Source: Polycyclovorans sp. (GTDB lineage: Bacteria > Pseudomonadota > Gammaproteobacteria > Nevskiales > Nevskiaceae). Taken from it: a DNA stretch of 64,000 nucleotides. Numbering within the stretch: the stretch's first letter is position 1; each line of letters starts with the position of its first letter. The notes under the pieces were generated by a model. It worked only from the letters and a program-made list of their open reading frames with translations. It was not told the origin of the DNA and ran no database searches. The translations under genes and the position numbers were made by a program. The stretch covers positions 1 through 64,000 of the forward strand of contig PAKU01000006.1 in the NCBI GenBank assembly GCA_002706265.1, read 5' to 3'. This document shows positions 1 through 7,694 of the stretch, piece after piece.

Positions 1-51
1 TCGGACGTCGCAAGACGACGAATCGCGATCCAAGACCTCGATTCTCGTCAT
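1..51 (-). CDS. N-terminal stub of an ORF running off the left edge (possible IS66-type TnpA)
   Basis: Seventeen codons are open from an ATG at 51 to the window edge, reading MTRIEVLDRDSSSCDVR. The opening MTRIEVL resembles the start of IS66-family accessory transposase proteins, which is a recollection of the family pattern only. About 55 bases upstream lies an inverted repeat (107-164) that might be an element end. With so few residues neither coding status nor identity is secure. Confidence 0.22.
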   Translation of the reverse strand, partial: MTRIEVLDRDSSSCDVR

Positions 52-106
52 CGCACCCTCGGCAGCGCTGTTCTGCAGGGGTTTTTCAGATGATCCTTAG
101 AGCCAT

Positions 107-164
107 GTGGGGTCAATTTCAGGCTGCCAGTCAAGATTGGCGGGATGACCGATTTTGACCCCAC
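107..164. repeat. 10-bp inverted repeat, possible mobile-element end
   Basis: GTGGGGTCAA at 107-116 is the exact reverse complement of TTGACCCCAC at 155-164, with 38 bases between. The half-motif TGACCCCAC occurs again at 168-176. It lies between the truncated ORF at the window edge and the tRNA genes. It could be the end of an insertion element or a long hairpin. The stretch 177-256 holds nothing I can recognise. Confidence 0.4.
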
Positions 165-256
165 TTGTGACCCCACTGCAAACGACGATTTTGGGCAGAT
201 CAGCAGCGACAGGTGGCTACTACTACAGACACTAAATTATTGTTTCATAAAGACAA

Positions 257-276
257 ATGGCGCCTTTCGGCGCCAT
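257..276 (-). terminator. Hairpin downstream of tRNA-Cys
   Basis: ATGGCGCC (257-264) and GGCGCCAT (269-276) form a perfect 8-bp stem with a 4-base loop, 15 bases past the 3' end of tRNA-Cys. Read on the minus strand it is followed by TTGTCTTT, a weak T tract, so it is a plausible factor-independent terminator of the tRNA unit. Confidence 0.6.
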
Positions 277-291
277 CTGAATTCATGCAAT

Positions 292-365
292 TGGAGGCTG
301 GGGTCGGAATTGAACCGGCGTACGCGGATTTGCAGTCCGCTGCATAACCACTCTGCCACCCAGCC
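292..365 (-). tRNA. tRNA-Cys (GCA)
   Basis: The minus strand folds as a 74-nt tRNA. The acceptor GGCTGGG pairs with CCCAGCC, the D arm is GCAGAGTGG..., the anticodon loop is CTGCAAA with anticodon GCA, and the T arm contains GGTTCAATTCC. The 3' CCA is encoded. It lies downstream of tRNA-Gly, the same gly-cys order found in many gammaproteobacteria, but here a terminator-like hairpin separates the two genes. Confidence 0.97.
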
Positions 366-401
366 GTTGAGACGGTGTCGCCAGAGACAATGCCCTGAGA
401 C

Positions 402-426
402 AAAAAAGCCCCGAACCTTCGGGGCT
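402..426 (-). terminator. Strong intrinsic terminator between tRNA-Gly and tRNA-Cys
   Basis: AGCCCCGAA (407-415) and TTCGGGGCT (418-426) form a perfect 9-bp stem. On the minus strand it runs straight into six T residues (complement of 402-407). It sits 7 bases beyond the 3' end of tRNA-Gly and would separate it from tRNA-Cys, or limit read-through into it. Confidence 0.8.
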
Positions 427-432
427 GTTTCT

Positions 433-508
433 TGGAGCGGGTAACGAGGCTCGAACTCGTGACCTCGACCTTGGCAAGGTCGCGCTCTACCAACTGAGCT
501 ACACCCGC
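433..508 (-). tRNA. tRNA-Gly (GCC)
   Basis: The minus strand gives a 76-nt tRNA. The acceptor GCGGGTG pairs with TACCCGC (one wobble), the D arm is AGCTCAGTTGGTAGAGC, the anticodon loop contains GCC within CTTGCCAAG, the T arm contains GTTCGAGCC, and CCA is encoded. A near-consensus sigma70 promoter lies directly upstream at 521-548 and a terminator directly downstream. Confidence 0.98.
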
Positions 509-520
509 ATCGTGGCGCGC

Positions 521-548
521 ATTATAGGCCGTCAGATCATTCCGTCAA
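521..548 (-). promoter_or_regulatory. Sigma70 promoter of the tRNA-Gly/tRNA-Cys unit
   Basis: On the minus strand TTGACG (548-543) and TATAAT (526-521) are separated by 16 bases. Transcription should begin a few bases before tRNA-Gly. The consensus -10 and 5/6 -35 match make this one of the clearest promoters in the window. Confidence 0.85.
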
Positions 549-706
549 CTGGTTTTTTCGAGGCGGTTTGATTGGCTAGTACATCGAGCCTTCGGGCTGG
601 CCGCTGGCAGGCGACATCGCTATTCTTGGCCGAAGACCCAGTGAACAAGGCCGGCAGCGTTTCGGCGGGGTCACACAAAATGTTGTTATCGAGGAGCGAG
701 TGCATT

Positions 707-1519
707 TTGAAAAGCATCATTGCCGTGGTGGGCATCGTCGGGGCGTTACATCTTCATGGCGCTGCCGCCCAGGACCCGGTCGATCGGGCCTTGGGCACCG
801 CCGAGCGCGCGCAGCGCGACGCGGCGGCTTCCCAGAAGCGTATCAACCAGCTTGATGACCAGACCCGGGCGTTGCTCGAACGCTATCGCGCGGCGACCTG
901 GCAGGCGCAGCAGCTCACGGTGTTTGCCGAGCAGCTCGAAGCGATTGCCGAGCGTCAGGAAGAAGAGAAGGCCTCGCTGCGGCGTCAGATCGACGCCATG
1001 CAGCGCACCGAGGTCGAATTGATGCCGCTGATGCTGCGCATGCTCGATACCTTTGAAGCCCTGATCGAACGCGACCTGCCGTTTCTTGAAACCGAGCGCC
1101 AGGAGCGCCTGACGCAAGTCACGCAGTTGATGAGCGATCCCGAGGCCTCACTGGCACAGAAGTACCGTCGGCTGCTGGAGGCTTACCAGATCGAGATTGA
1201 TTACGGCCAGGGTCTGGACGCAGAACGCGGCCAAGTGGGCGAGCGCACCATTGACATCCTGCGTGTGGGCCGGCTGGCCCTCTATGGGCTGACCCTGGAT
1301 GGCCGCGAGGCCTTCCGTTGGGATCGCGAAGCGGGCGAGTGGCAGCCTGCCGATTCCGGGTTGCGACGCACCATTCGCCAGGGGCTGCGCATGGCCCGCG
1401 ATACTGCGCCGATCGCATTGATGAAGCTGCCCGTGGAGGCGCCGGTAGACGTGGGCGCCATCGAATCTCTGGAGGGCGCGCTGCCCACCCTCGATGACAA
1501 CGCCGAGGGCACGCCATGA
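707..1519 (+). CDS. DUF3450 family periplasmic coiled-coil protein
   Basis: A 270-aa exported protein. A signal peptide (MKSIIAVVGIVGALHL, then AAAQ) is followed by a long helical, charged region with coiled-coil character around residues 25-110. This architecture and the position match DUF3450 proteins, which head TonB2-type motor operons. Their molecular role is not established; a periplasmic scaffold for the channel proteins is a reasonable guess. I chose the TTG at 707 because GAGGAG (691-696) lies 10 nt ahead. ATG 680 is the alternative and would add nine residues without a clear Shine-Dalgarno. Its stop overlaps the next start by 4 bp (ATGA). Confidence 0.85.
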   Translation: MKSIIAVVGIVGALHLHGAAAQDPVDRALGTAERAQRDAAASQKRINQLDDQTRALLERYRAATWQAQQLTVFAEQLEAIAERQEEEKASLRRQIDAMQRTEVELMPLMLRMLDTFEALIERDLPFLETERQERLTQVTQLMSDPEASLAQKYRRLLEAYQIEIDYGQGLDAERGQVGERTIDILRVGRLALYGLTLDGREAFRWDREAGEWQPADSGLRRTIRQGLRMARDTAPIALMKLPVEAPVDVGAIESLEGALPTLDDNAEGTP

Positions 1520-2880
1520 TCCGCGCATCCTGGAAAAATGCCGTGGGTCTGGCCGGTGTCGTGGCCCTGCTGGCCGTCGCGCCGCAGCTGGGCGCCCAGA
1601 GCCCCGACCTGAATGCCCTGCTGCGCGAAGTGGAGCAGGCGGCCAGACAGGGCGGCGAGATCAACCGTGAGCGCGAGGCGCGCTTCCTGCGCGACCGTTC
1701 CAAGCAACAGGCACTGCTGCGCGAGGCTGAGGCCGAGCAAAAGCAGGCACAGGCGCGCATCGATGCGATTCGCAAGCGATTCGAGGCGCAGCAGCAAGAG
1801 ATTCAGGCCCTCAAGACCCAGTTGCGGGACAACGTTGGCGAGCTGGACCAGATGTATGCCGGCATTCGCCAGACCGCCAGCGATCTGCGCAGCACCGCCA
1901 GTGAATCGCTGATCACCGCCCAGACGCCGGAGCGGCTGGACTTGCTTGATCGCCTCGCCGAACGCAACGAGCTGCCCGAGATCGGTGATCTGGAAGCGCT
2001 GTGGGTCACCATGCTCGAACAGGCCGTGGAAGCGGGGCGCAGCGTTCGCTTCGATGCCCAGGTGGTGCGGCCCGATGGTGTCGGCCAGACCCAGTCTGTG
2101 GTGCGGGTGGGGCCTTTCACGGCCATGTCGGACGGCGAATATCTCAGTCTGGACGCCGACGGCAGGCTGGTCGCCCTGCCGCAGCAGCCGTCGTGGGGCT
2201 GGGCGCGCACGGCGTCGGCCTTCGAGGCGGCAGATTCGGGCGTCGTGCCGGTGATGATCGATCCCTCACGCGGCACCTTGCTGAAGGTCGAGGGCGAGCG
2301 ACCGGACCTGCTGGAGCGCATCCGCCAGGGCGGCGCCGTGGGGTTCCTGATTCTGGTGATCGGCTTCATCGGTATCGTCATCGCCCTGGTGCAGTGGCGG
2401 TATCTGTCCAGTGCCGGCGGTCGCATGCGGCGCCAGCAGGCGGATCGCGCCAATCCCAAGCCCAACAACCCACTGGGGCGTCTGTTGCTCACATTTAGCG
2501 ACGACGCCGCGCCCACCGACGACCCGGAGCTGGTCGAATTGCGCCTGTCCGAAGCGGTGCTCAAGGAAACGCCGCGCATCGAGCGGGCGCAATCGCTGGT
2601 CAAGCTGTTCGCGGCCGTCGCCCCGCTGTTGGGGCTGCTGGGAACGGTGACGGGCATGATCGCCACCTTCCAGGCCATCACCGTGTTTGGCACCGGCGAC
2701 CCCAAGCTGATGGCGGGCGGCATTTCGCAGGCCCTGGTGACCACCGTGCTGGGGCTGGTAGCGGCGATTCCGCTGCTGTTCCTCAACTCGCTGCTGGTGG
2801 CGCGCGCCAAAGTGCTGATCCAGATGCTGGATGAAGAATCGGCGGTGATGCTGGCCGATCGCATGGAGCGTCAGCCGTGA
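1516..2880 (+). CDS. ttpC: TtpC-like MotA/TolQ/ExbB proton-channel protein
   Basis: A 454-aa inner-membrane protein. It has an N-terminal signal (residues 1-27), a long periplasmic coiled-coil segment (about 30-130), a periplasmic domain, a membrane segment (VGFLILVIGFIGIVIALVQW, near 275) and a C-terminal MotA/TolQ/ExbB domain carrying APLLGLLGTVTGMIATF and a second hydrophobic pair. This long form, next to a short ExbB, is the TtpC of TonB2 systems, which helps couple the proton-driven channel to TonB. Both flanking genes overlap it by 4 bp, so translation is probably coupled. Confidence 0.92.
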   Translation: MIRASWKNAVGLAGVVALLAVAPQLGAQSPDLNALLREVEQAARQGGEINREREARFLRDRSKQQALLREAEAEQKQAQARIDAIRKRFEAQQQEIQALKTQLRDNVGELDQMYAGIRQTASDLRSTASESLITAQTPERLDLLDRLAERNELPEIGDLEALWVTMLEQAVEAGRSVRFDAQVVRPDGVGQTQSVVRVGPFTAMSDGEYLSLDADGRLVALPQQPSWGWARTASAFEAADSGVVPVMIDPSRGTLLKVEGERPDLLERIRQGGAVGFLILVIGFIGIVIALVQWRYLSSAGGRMRRQQADRANPKPNNPLGRLLLTFSDDAAPTDDPELVELRLSEAVLKETPRIERAQSLVKLFAAVAPLLGLLGTVTGMIATFQAITVFGTGDPKLMAGGISQALVTTVLGLVAAIPLLFLNSLLVARAKVLIQMLDEESAVMLADRMERQP

Positions 2881-3416
2881 CCGACTGGCTGCTCGAACCC
2901 TGGTTGACGCTGCTGGCCTTCTTCGACACCGGCGGTCAGGTGCTGTTGGTGATCTTCGCGGCGGCCGTGCTCATGTGGATGCTGATACTGGAACGCGCCT
3001 GGTATTTCTGGCGCGTGCTGCCGCAGGTCGAGCGGGACGTGCGCGCCCATTGGTACAGCCGTCCGGAACGCAGCTCGCTGGCCGCGCGGCGGGTTCGCGA
3101 GGCGCTGCTGGAACGCATCAAGCTGTCGATGAGCCGCACCCTGCCGACCATTCAGGTGATGATCGCCATCTGCCCGATGCTGGGCCTGCTGGGCACCGTC
3201 ACCGGCATGATCCAGGTCTTCGATGTGATGGCGCTCAAGGGCACCGCCGACGCGCGCGCCATGGCCAGCGGCGTGTCGCGCGCCACCATTCCCACCATGG
3301 CCGGCATGGTGGTGGGGCTGTCGGGCCTGTTCTTCATTCACCGGCTTCAGGTGCGGGCGCAGCGTGAGGCCGAACACTTTGGCGACACGCTGAGCGTGCG
3401 CGAGATCACGGCATGA
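2877..3416 (+). CDS. exbB2: ExbB-like biopolymer transport protein
   Basis: A 179-aa polytopic inner-membrane protein. Membrane segments lie near residues 20-40, 100-125 and 135-155. The hallmark ICPMLGLLGTVTGMIQVFD of ExbB/TolQ channels is present. With ExbD it would form the proton channel that powers TonB. Translation starts at a GTG overlapping the upstream TGA (GTGA), and its own stop overlaps the exbD ATG. It is much shorter than the upstream TtpC-like paralogue; this pairing is typical of TonB2 operons. Confidence 0.93.
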   Translation: MTDWLLEPWLTLLAFFDTGGQVLLVIFAAAVLMWMLILERAWYFWRVLPQVERDVRAHWYSRPERSSLAARRVREALLERIKLSMSRTLPTIQVMIAICPMLGLLGTVTGMIQVFDVMALKGTADARAMASGVSRATIPTMAGMVVGLSGLFFIHRLQVRAQREAEHFGDTLSVREITA

Positions 3417-3823
3417 AGATCAAGCGCCACGCGCCACCCGGTGAAGAGACCGGCATCGACCTGACGCCCATGCTGGACGTCATTTTCATCATGTTGATCT
3501 TCTTTATCGTCACCACCTCATTCATTCGTGAGGCCGGCATCGAGATCAACCGTCCCAGCGCCGAGACCGCAGAGCGCGAGGAACGCACCAACATCCTCAT
3601 CGCCATTTCGCCCGAGGGCGCGATCTGGATTGATCGCCAGCAGGTCGACATTCGCGGCCTGCGCGCCGTGGTGCAGAAGCTCCGTGCCGAAGACCCGCAA
3701 GCCTCGGTGATCGTGCAGGCCGACCGGGATGCCCGGGCCGGACTGATGGTCGAGGTGATGGATCAGGCGCGCCTTGCCGGTGTGCGGGACGTGGCCATCG
3801 CCGCCGCGCCACCGGGCAAGTAG
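3413..3823 (+). CDS. exbD2: ExbD biopolymer transport protein
   Basis: A 136-aa protein with a short cytoplasmic N terminus, one membrane segment (MLDVIFIMLIFFIVTTSFI, residues about 24-42) and a periplasmic C-terminal domain. The Asp in the segment (LTPMLDVIF) is the residue expected to carry protons in ExbD/TolR. It partners the ExbB and TtpC-like proteins encoded upstream. Its ATG overlaps the exbB stop by 4 bp. Confidence 0.95.
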   Translation: MKIKRHAPPGEETGIDLTPMLDVIFIMLIFFIVTTSFIREAGIEINRPSAETAEREERTNILIAISPEGAIWIDRQQVDIRGLRAVVQKLRAEDPQASVIVQADRDARAGLMVEVMDQARLAGVRDVAIAAAPPGK

Positions 3824-3827
3824 CGTG

Positions 3828-4592
3828 ATGTCGACACCGGCCACATCCCAACCGACCTCGGCGCCGCTGGCCGCTTCGCTGCTGGACGACGGCAGCGGTC
3901 GCCGTCTCATGCTCGCCTCGATTGCTGCGCTGGGCGTGGCGATCGCGCTGTTCCTGTGGATGTCGTGGATGACGCGTTCGCCCGAGGCGCCGCTGGACGC
4001 GCAGCGGCGCACGCCGCCGGTCGAGATCGTCAAGGCGCCGGAAGAAACGCCCGAAACGGTGGAATCGATGTTCAGCCCCGAGGCCGAGCCGCCGCCGCCG
4101 CCCGCCGCGCCGCCGGGCCTGTCGGCGCCCAAGGCGCCGCAGGTACGGGTGCCCACGCTGGCGCTTAACACTGCGGCGATCGGTGACATTGCCGTTTCGG
4201 TCAATTCCGGCATCAACACCGGTGTGGGCCTGGCCAATGCGGGGGCATTCGCGGGCTTTGCCGGCAGCGGCAGCGGCACCGGTGGGGGCGGTGACGGCAC
4301 CGGTCGCGGCTTCACCGGCAAGCCGGTGGTGCCGTTGTCGACCGCCCGGCCGCAGATGCCCGAATGGGCGTGCGACAAGGGCATTCGCGGCTGGGTGGAG
4401 GTGATGTTCACGGTCATGCCGTCGGGCCTGGTGCGAAACGTGAAGCTGATCGATGCCGATCCGCGCGGGGTCTTCGAGGCCGCGGCCATCGAGAGCATCG
4501 GCAACTGGATCTACGAGCGCGGCAAGGTGGCCCGTGAGGTGAAGCAACGTGTGCCGATGAACCCCGAAGACTGCGCGTACAACTGGCGATGA
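3828..4592 (+). CDS. tonB2: TonB energy transducer
   Basis: A 254-aa protein. One N-terminal membrane anchor (LASIAALGVAIALFLWMSW, about residues 28-46) is followed by a Pro/Ala-rich periplasmic spacer with EAEPPPPPAAPPG, a Gly-rich stretch (about 145-160), and a C-terminal TonB domain (about 170-254) containing GWVEVMFTVMPSGLV. Two cysteines in the C-terminal domain may form a disulfide. It would carry energy from the ExbB/ExbD channel to outer-membrane receptors or partners. ATG 3828 is chosen because it follows the exbD stop by 4 bases; an upstream in-frame ATG at 3774 lies inside exbD. Confidence 0.9.
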   Translation: MSTPATSQPTSAPLAASLLDDGSGRRLMLASIAALGVAIALFLWMSWMTRSPEAPLDAQRRTPPVEIVKAPEETPETVESMFSPEAEPPPPPAAPPGLSAPKAPQVRVPTLALNTAAIGDIAVSVNSGINTGVGLANAGAFAGFAGSGSGTGGGGDGTGRGFTGKPVVPLSTARPQMPEWACDKGIRGWVEVMFTVMPSGLVRNVKLIDADPRGVFEAAAIESIGNWIYERGKVAREVKQRVPMNPEDCAYNWR

Positions 4593-7174
4593 GCATCATG
4601 CGTGGGCGGTCTCTGCGCATCTGGGGTGCGGCCTTGGCGCTGTGTGTCTGCGGCGGGGTGTCGGCGCAGCAATACCGCAGCGAGGTGCGTGAACTGCCCA
4701 ATCCGCCTGCCGAAGAGCGCCAGTCGGCGGAAGCCTTGCTGAAGCAGACCACCGATCCGTATCAACGGGCGCTGTTGCTGCGCGAGCTGGCGGTCAAGGC
4801 GGCCAAGGCCGGCGATCACCAGCGCGCCGCCGAACTTCTGAGCCAGGCCCTTGAAACCAACGCGCTGTCGGGCCCGGCGGCCGAGCAGATGCGCGAAATG
4901 CTGGGCCAGGTGCTGATGGCCGGCGGCGATTTCAAGCGCAACCAGCCCGCACTGGAAGCACAGGTGCGGCGTGGCAACGCACCGCCGGAAATCCGTGTGG
5001 CCCTGGCCGCCGCCTACCTGCAAGACCGTCGCCACGCCGATGCGATTCCCCTGCTGCGCTCGGCGATCGACGCGGTCGAGAATGCCGACATCAGTTGGCG
5101 GCGCGCGTTAATGGGCGCCTATCTGGCCACCAACCAGTTCAAGGCCGCCCTGCCGTTGCTGGAACGTCTGGTGCGGGAGGCCCCCGAAGCGCGGGACGAC
5201 TGGGCCCGCCTGGCGGCCGTCTACCTGCGCGTGGGCAACAAGCAGCGCGCGGCCGCGACCCTGGAGCTGGCGCAGCGGCTGGGCTACATGAACGAGGCCA
5301 GCGATCGCCTGCGATTGGTGGGGCTTGCGGCCGAGCTGGGCGCGCCGTTCGAGGCCGCATCGCTGTTGCAGGGCTGGATGGACAACCGGCAGTTGCCGAA
5401 TGATCGCGGCAATCGGCGGCTGCTGGCGCAGTTGTTCGTGGCGGCGCGCGAGGCGCAGTTGGCCCTGCCGGCAATCAGCCGCGCCCTGAAGGACGGCGCC
5501 GATGCCGAACTGCTGCGGGTGCAGGCGCAACTGCAAATGGAAAATGAGCGCTACGGCGACGCGGCGGAATCGATCAAGCAGTTGATCGCACTTGAAGGGC
5601 CTGAGCCCGACAGCCTCATGAGCCTGGCCACCGCCCAGTATCAGCAGGCAAATGTAGACGACGCCCTGGCCAACTTCCGCCGCGCCGCCGCCGCGCCCGG
5701 TCAACAGGCCGAGCTGGCGCGCGAATGGGTGAAGTATCTGGAGTCGGGACGCGCCCGCGAACTGGCCATGACCGCTGCCGCCGAACGCCGCGAACGTGAG
5801 GCCGGCGACGTGCGCCTGGCCTCGCGCATCGGCACGGGGGACGGCGCCATTCCCACGCGAGCGAACCGCCCGGCGGCGGGCGCCGATGCCGCAGGCCAGA
5901 GTGGTGGGGGGCGCTTCACCCCGGTGGGCGCCGAGCGCGCCGGCAATGCCAGTGGTGAAATTCCCGCATGGACGGGCGGCATCACGCCTGATCGGCGTCC
6001 CGCCGGATTCGTGAAGGGCAAGGCCCTGCCTGATCCCTATGCCGACGACGCGCCGCTGTTTGTCATCACCGCCGACAACATGGCCAAGCACGCCCAGCGG
6101 CTGACACGCTCGCACCAGCACCTGCTCAAGAAGGTGCCCGGGTACCGCTTGCCGGTGTACCCGACGCGGCGTTCGGTCAGCTATCCCAGCGCGATCTACC
6201 AGGCCACCGCGAAGAATGCCGAAACCGCGAAGCTGGAAAGTCCTGATGCCCTGAAAGACGCGCGTCTGGGGTTTCCGTTCCCGCAGCCGAGCAGCGGCGT
6301 CGAGATCATGTGGAATCACCGCACGCGCTACCGCGGCGACACCGTCAATCTCGAAAACGAGCAGGCGGTGGTGCAGAAAAGCGGTTCGTTCTCCAGCGAG
6401 CACACGCAGGTGTTCCGGGTGAATTTCCGCTACGCCAACATTCGTGACACGGCCGACCCCGAAACCGAGAACTACGTGGCCCTGGGCATCACCCACATTG
6501 CGCCCCCGGGCCGCATGCCCGATGTGGTGGCGCTGTTCCACGAAACGCTGGACTCGGAGCGCCAGCCGCGCAATATCTGGGTACTGCTGGCCGCTGCGGG
6601 GCGCATGTTCAGGGTGCCACCGCTGGGATACGACCAGCCCTTCCCCGGCTCTGACGGGTTGGAGTTCATCGACATGGTCGACATGTACAACGGCGCGTTC
6701 GACCGTTACGTGTGGAAGCTGGAAGGCAAGCGCGAAATGTACATTCCCTACAACGCCTACCGGCTCAATCTGCCGCCGTTGAAGAACGAAGACCTGTTGC
6801 AGCCGCTGGCCTTCGACCCCGAGCACACGCGTTACGAGCTGCATCGGGTGTGGGTGATCGAAGCCACCGAGCGCGGCGGCGAGCGTCACAGTTTCGGCAA
6901 GCGCGTGTTCTATGTCGATGAAGACTCATGGACGGTGGTGATGGTCGAAAACCACGATCGCAAGGGCAACCTCTGGCGCTTCCAGGAGGGCCATCTGGTG
7001 GCCGAGTACGACGTCCAAGCCGCCTGGACGCGGCCGGTGATCACCTACGACCTGAAGGACGGACGCTACTTCGCCAACCGTCTGTTCGCCGAGTCTCCGC
7101 ACATCGAGTACGGGCTCAAGTTCGGCACCAACGAATTCTTGCCGGCGGCGGTACGCCGCACGTACAGCCGCTGA
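4589..7174 (+). CDS. TPR protein fused to a DUF1329 domain
   Basis: An 861-aa exported protein with two parts. After a signal peptide (ending GVSAQ), residues about 45-385 are tetratricopeptide-like helical repeats, as in the TPR protein that normally closes TonB2 operons. A Gly/Ala-rich linker (about 385-440) leads to a full DUF1329 domain (about 440-858). That domain is recognised by FTPVGAERAGNASGEIPAWTG, YPTRRS, the segment around EIMWNHRTRYRGD, and VYDEDSW-type strands. DUF1329 proteins are usually separate, predicted LolB-like, and often sit near RND exporters or DUF1302 proteins. The fusion suggests that this TonB motor serves a DUF1329-dependent envelope process. The ATG overlaps the tonB stop by 4 bp. 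Confidence 0.88.
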   Translation: MSIMRGRSLRIWGAALALCVCGGVSAQQYRSEVRELPNPPAEERQSAEALLKQTTDPYQRALLLRELAVKAAKAGDHQRAAELLSQALETNALSGPAAEQMREMLGQVLMAGGDFKRNQPALEAQVRRGNAPPEIRVALAAAYLQDRRHADAIPLLRSAIDAVENADISWRRALMGAYLATNQFKAALPLLERLVREAPEARDDWARLAAVYLRVGNKQRAAATLELAQRLGYMNEASDRLRLVGLAAELGAPFEAASLLQGWMDNRQLPNDRGNRRLLAQLFVAAREAQLALPAISRALKDGADAELLRVQAQLQMENERYGDAAESIKQLIALEGPEPDSLMSLATAQYQQANVDDALANFRRAAAAPGQQAELAREWVKYLESGRARELAMTAAAERREREAGDVRLASRIGTGDGAIPTRANRPAAGADAAGQSGGGRFTPVGAERAGNASGEIPAWTGGITPDRRPAGFVKGKALPDPYADDAPLFVITADNMAKHAQRLTRSHQHLLKKVPGYRLPVYPTRRSVSYPSAIYQATAKNAETAKLESPDALKDARLGFPFPQPSSGVEIMWNHRTRYRGDTVNLENEQAVVQKSGSFSSEHTQVFRVNFRYANIRDTADPETENYVALGITHIAPPGRMPDVVALFHETLDSERQPRNIWVLLAAAGRMFRVPPLGYDQPFPGSDGLEFIDMVDMYNGAFDRYVWKLEGKREMYIPYNAYRLNLPPLKNEDLLQPLAFDPEHTRYELHRVWVIEATERGGERHSFGKRVFYVDEDSWTVVMVENHDRKGNLWRFQEGHLVAEYDVQAAWTRPVITYDLKDGRYFANRLFAESPHIEYGLKFGTNEFLPAAVRRTYSR

Positions 7175-7176
7175 GC

Positions 7177-7638
7177 TCAGACCTGCTCGGGCCGGGCGAT
7201 GACGCGGTCGATCAGGGTCGCCAGACCGGGCAGGATGCGCGCCACTTCGGCCTCGGCATTGCCGCGAAAGCGCGCGTAGGTCTTGCGAACCAGGTCGGAA
7301 CTGCCTTCGACGCGCTGGTCGGCCACGGCAATCAGGCGGGTGATGGTGGTGTCTGCATTGCCGAGCAGGGTGCGGCTGAAGGTTTCGGCGCTGCCGCCCT
7401 GTTGCAGGTGCTGTTCGAACAAGGGATTCAGCGCCTCGGCAAAGCCGGGCATCAGCTCGACGGACGCACGGCGCGCGGCGCCGGGTTTGGCCGCCTTGAT
7501 CATCGCGTAGCCTGTACGGTATGCCATGCCGGTGAGGCCGCCACGCTCGGCAATGGCTTTTTCGAGCAGTTCGGCGCCGCCGGCAATCAAGGCTTCGCGC
7601 TGGGGCGAGGCCAGTAGAATCTCTGACAAGGAAGCCAA
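7177..7638 (-). CDS. DUF6918-like conserved protein
   Basis: A 153-aa, helix-rich, soluble protein without a signal peptide or membrane segment. The pattern GGLTGMAYRTGYAMIKAA followed by LMPGFAEALNPLF resembles the DUF6918 family of unknown function. I chose the TTG at 7638 because GGAG (7649-7646) lies 7 nt ahead; a longer reading from TTG 7686 lacks a ribosome site. The gene is divergent from the ABC1 kinase and only 11 bases separate this start from the earliest possible kinase start, so the two genes probably belong together. It ends 2 bases from the DUF1329 stop (convergent). Confidence 0.7.
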   Translation of the reverse strand: MASLSEILLASPQREALIAGGAELLEKAIAERGGLTGMAYRTGYAMIKAAKPGAARRASVELMPGFAEALNPLFEQHLQQGGSAETFSRTLLGNADTTITRLIAVADQRVEGSSDLVRKTYARFRGNAEAEVARILPGLATLIDRVIARPEQV

Positions 7639-7694
7639 AAGGGAACTCCGTGGGCGATCAAGATGAGTCGGGATCAAGGGGCGCAAAATCTACC

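Noticed and set aside
145-493. Small ORFs over the tRNA genes
   Set aside because: They are readings of tRNA-Cys and tRNA-Gly and of the terminator between them, not proteins.
5108-6889. 593-codon minus-strand frame opposite the TPR-DUF1329 gene
   Set aside because: Shadow of the fused gene; no domain, no ribosome site.
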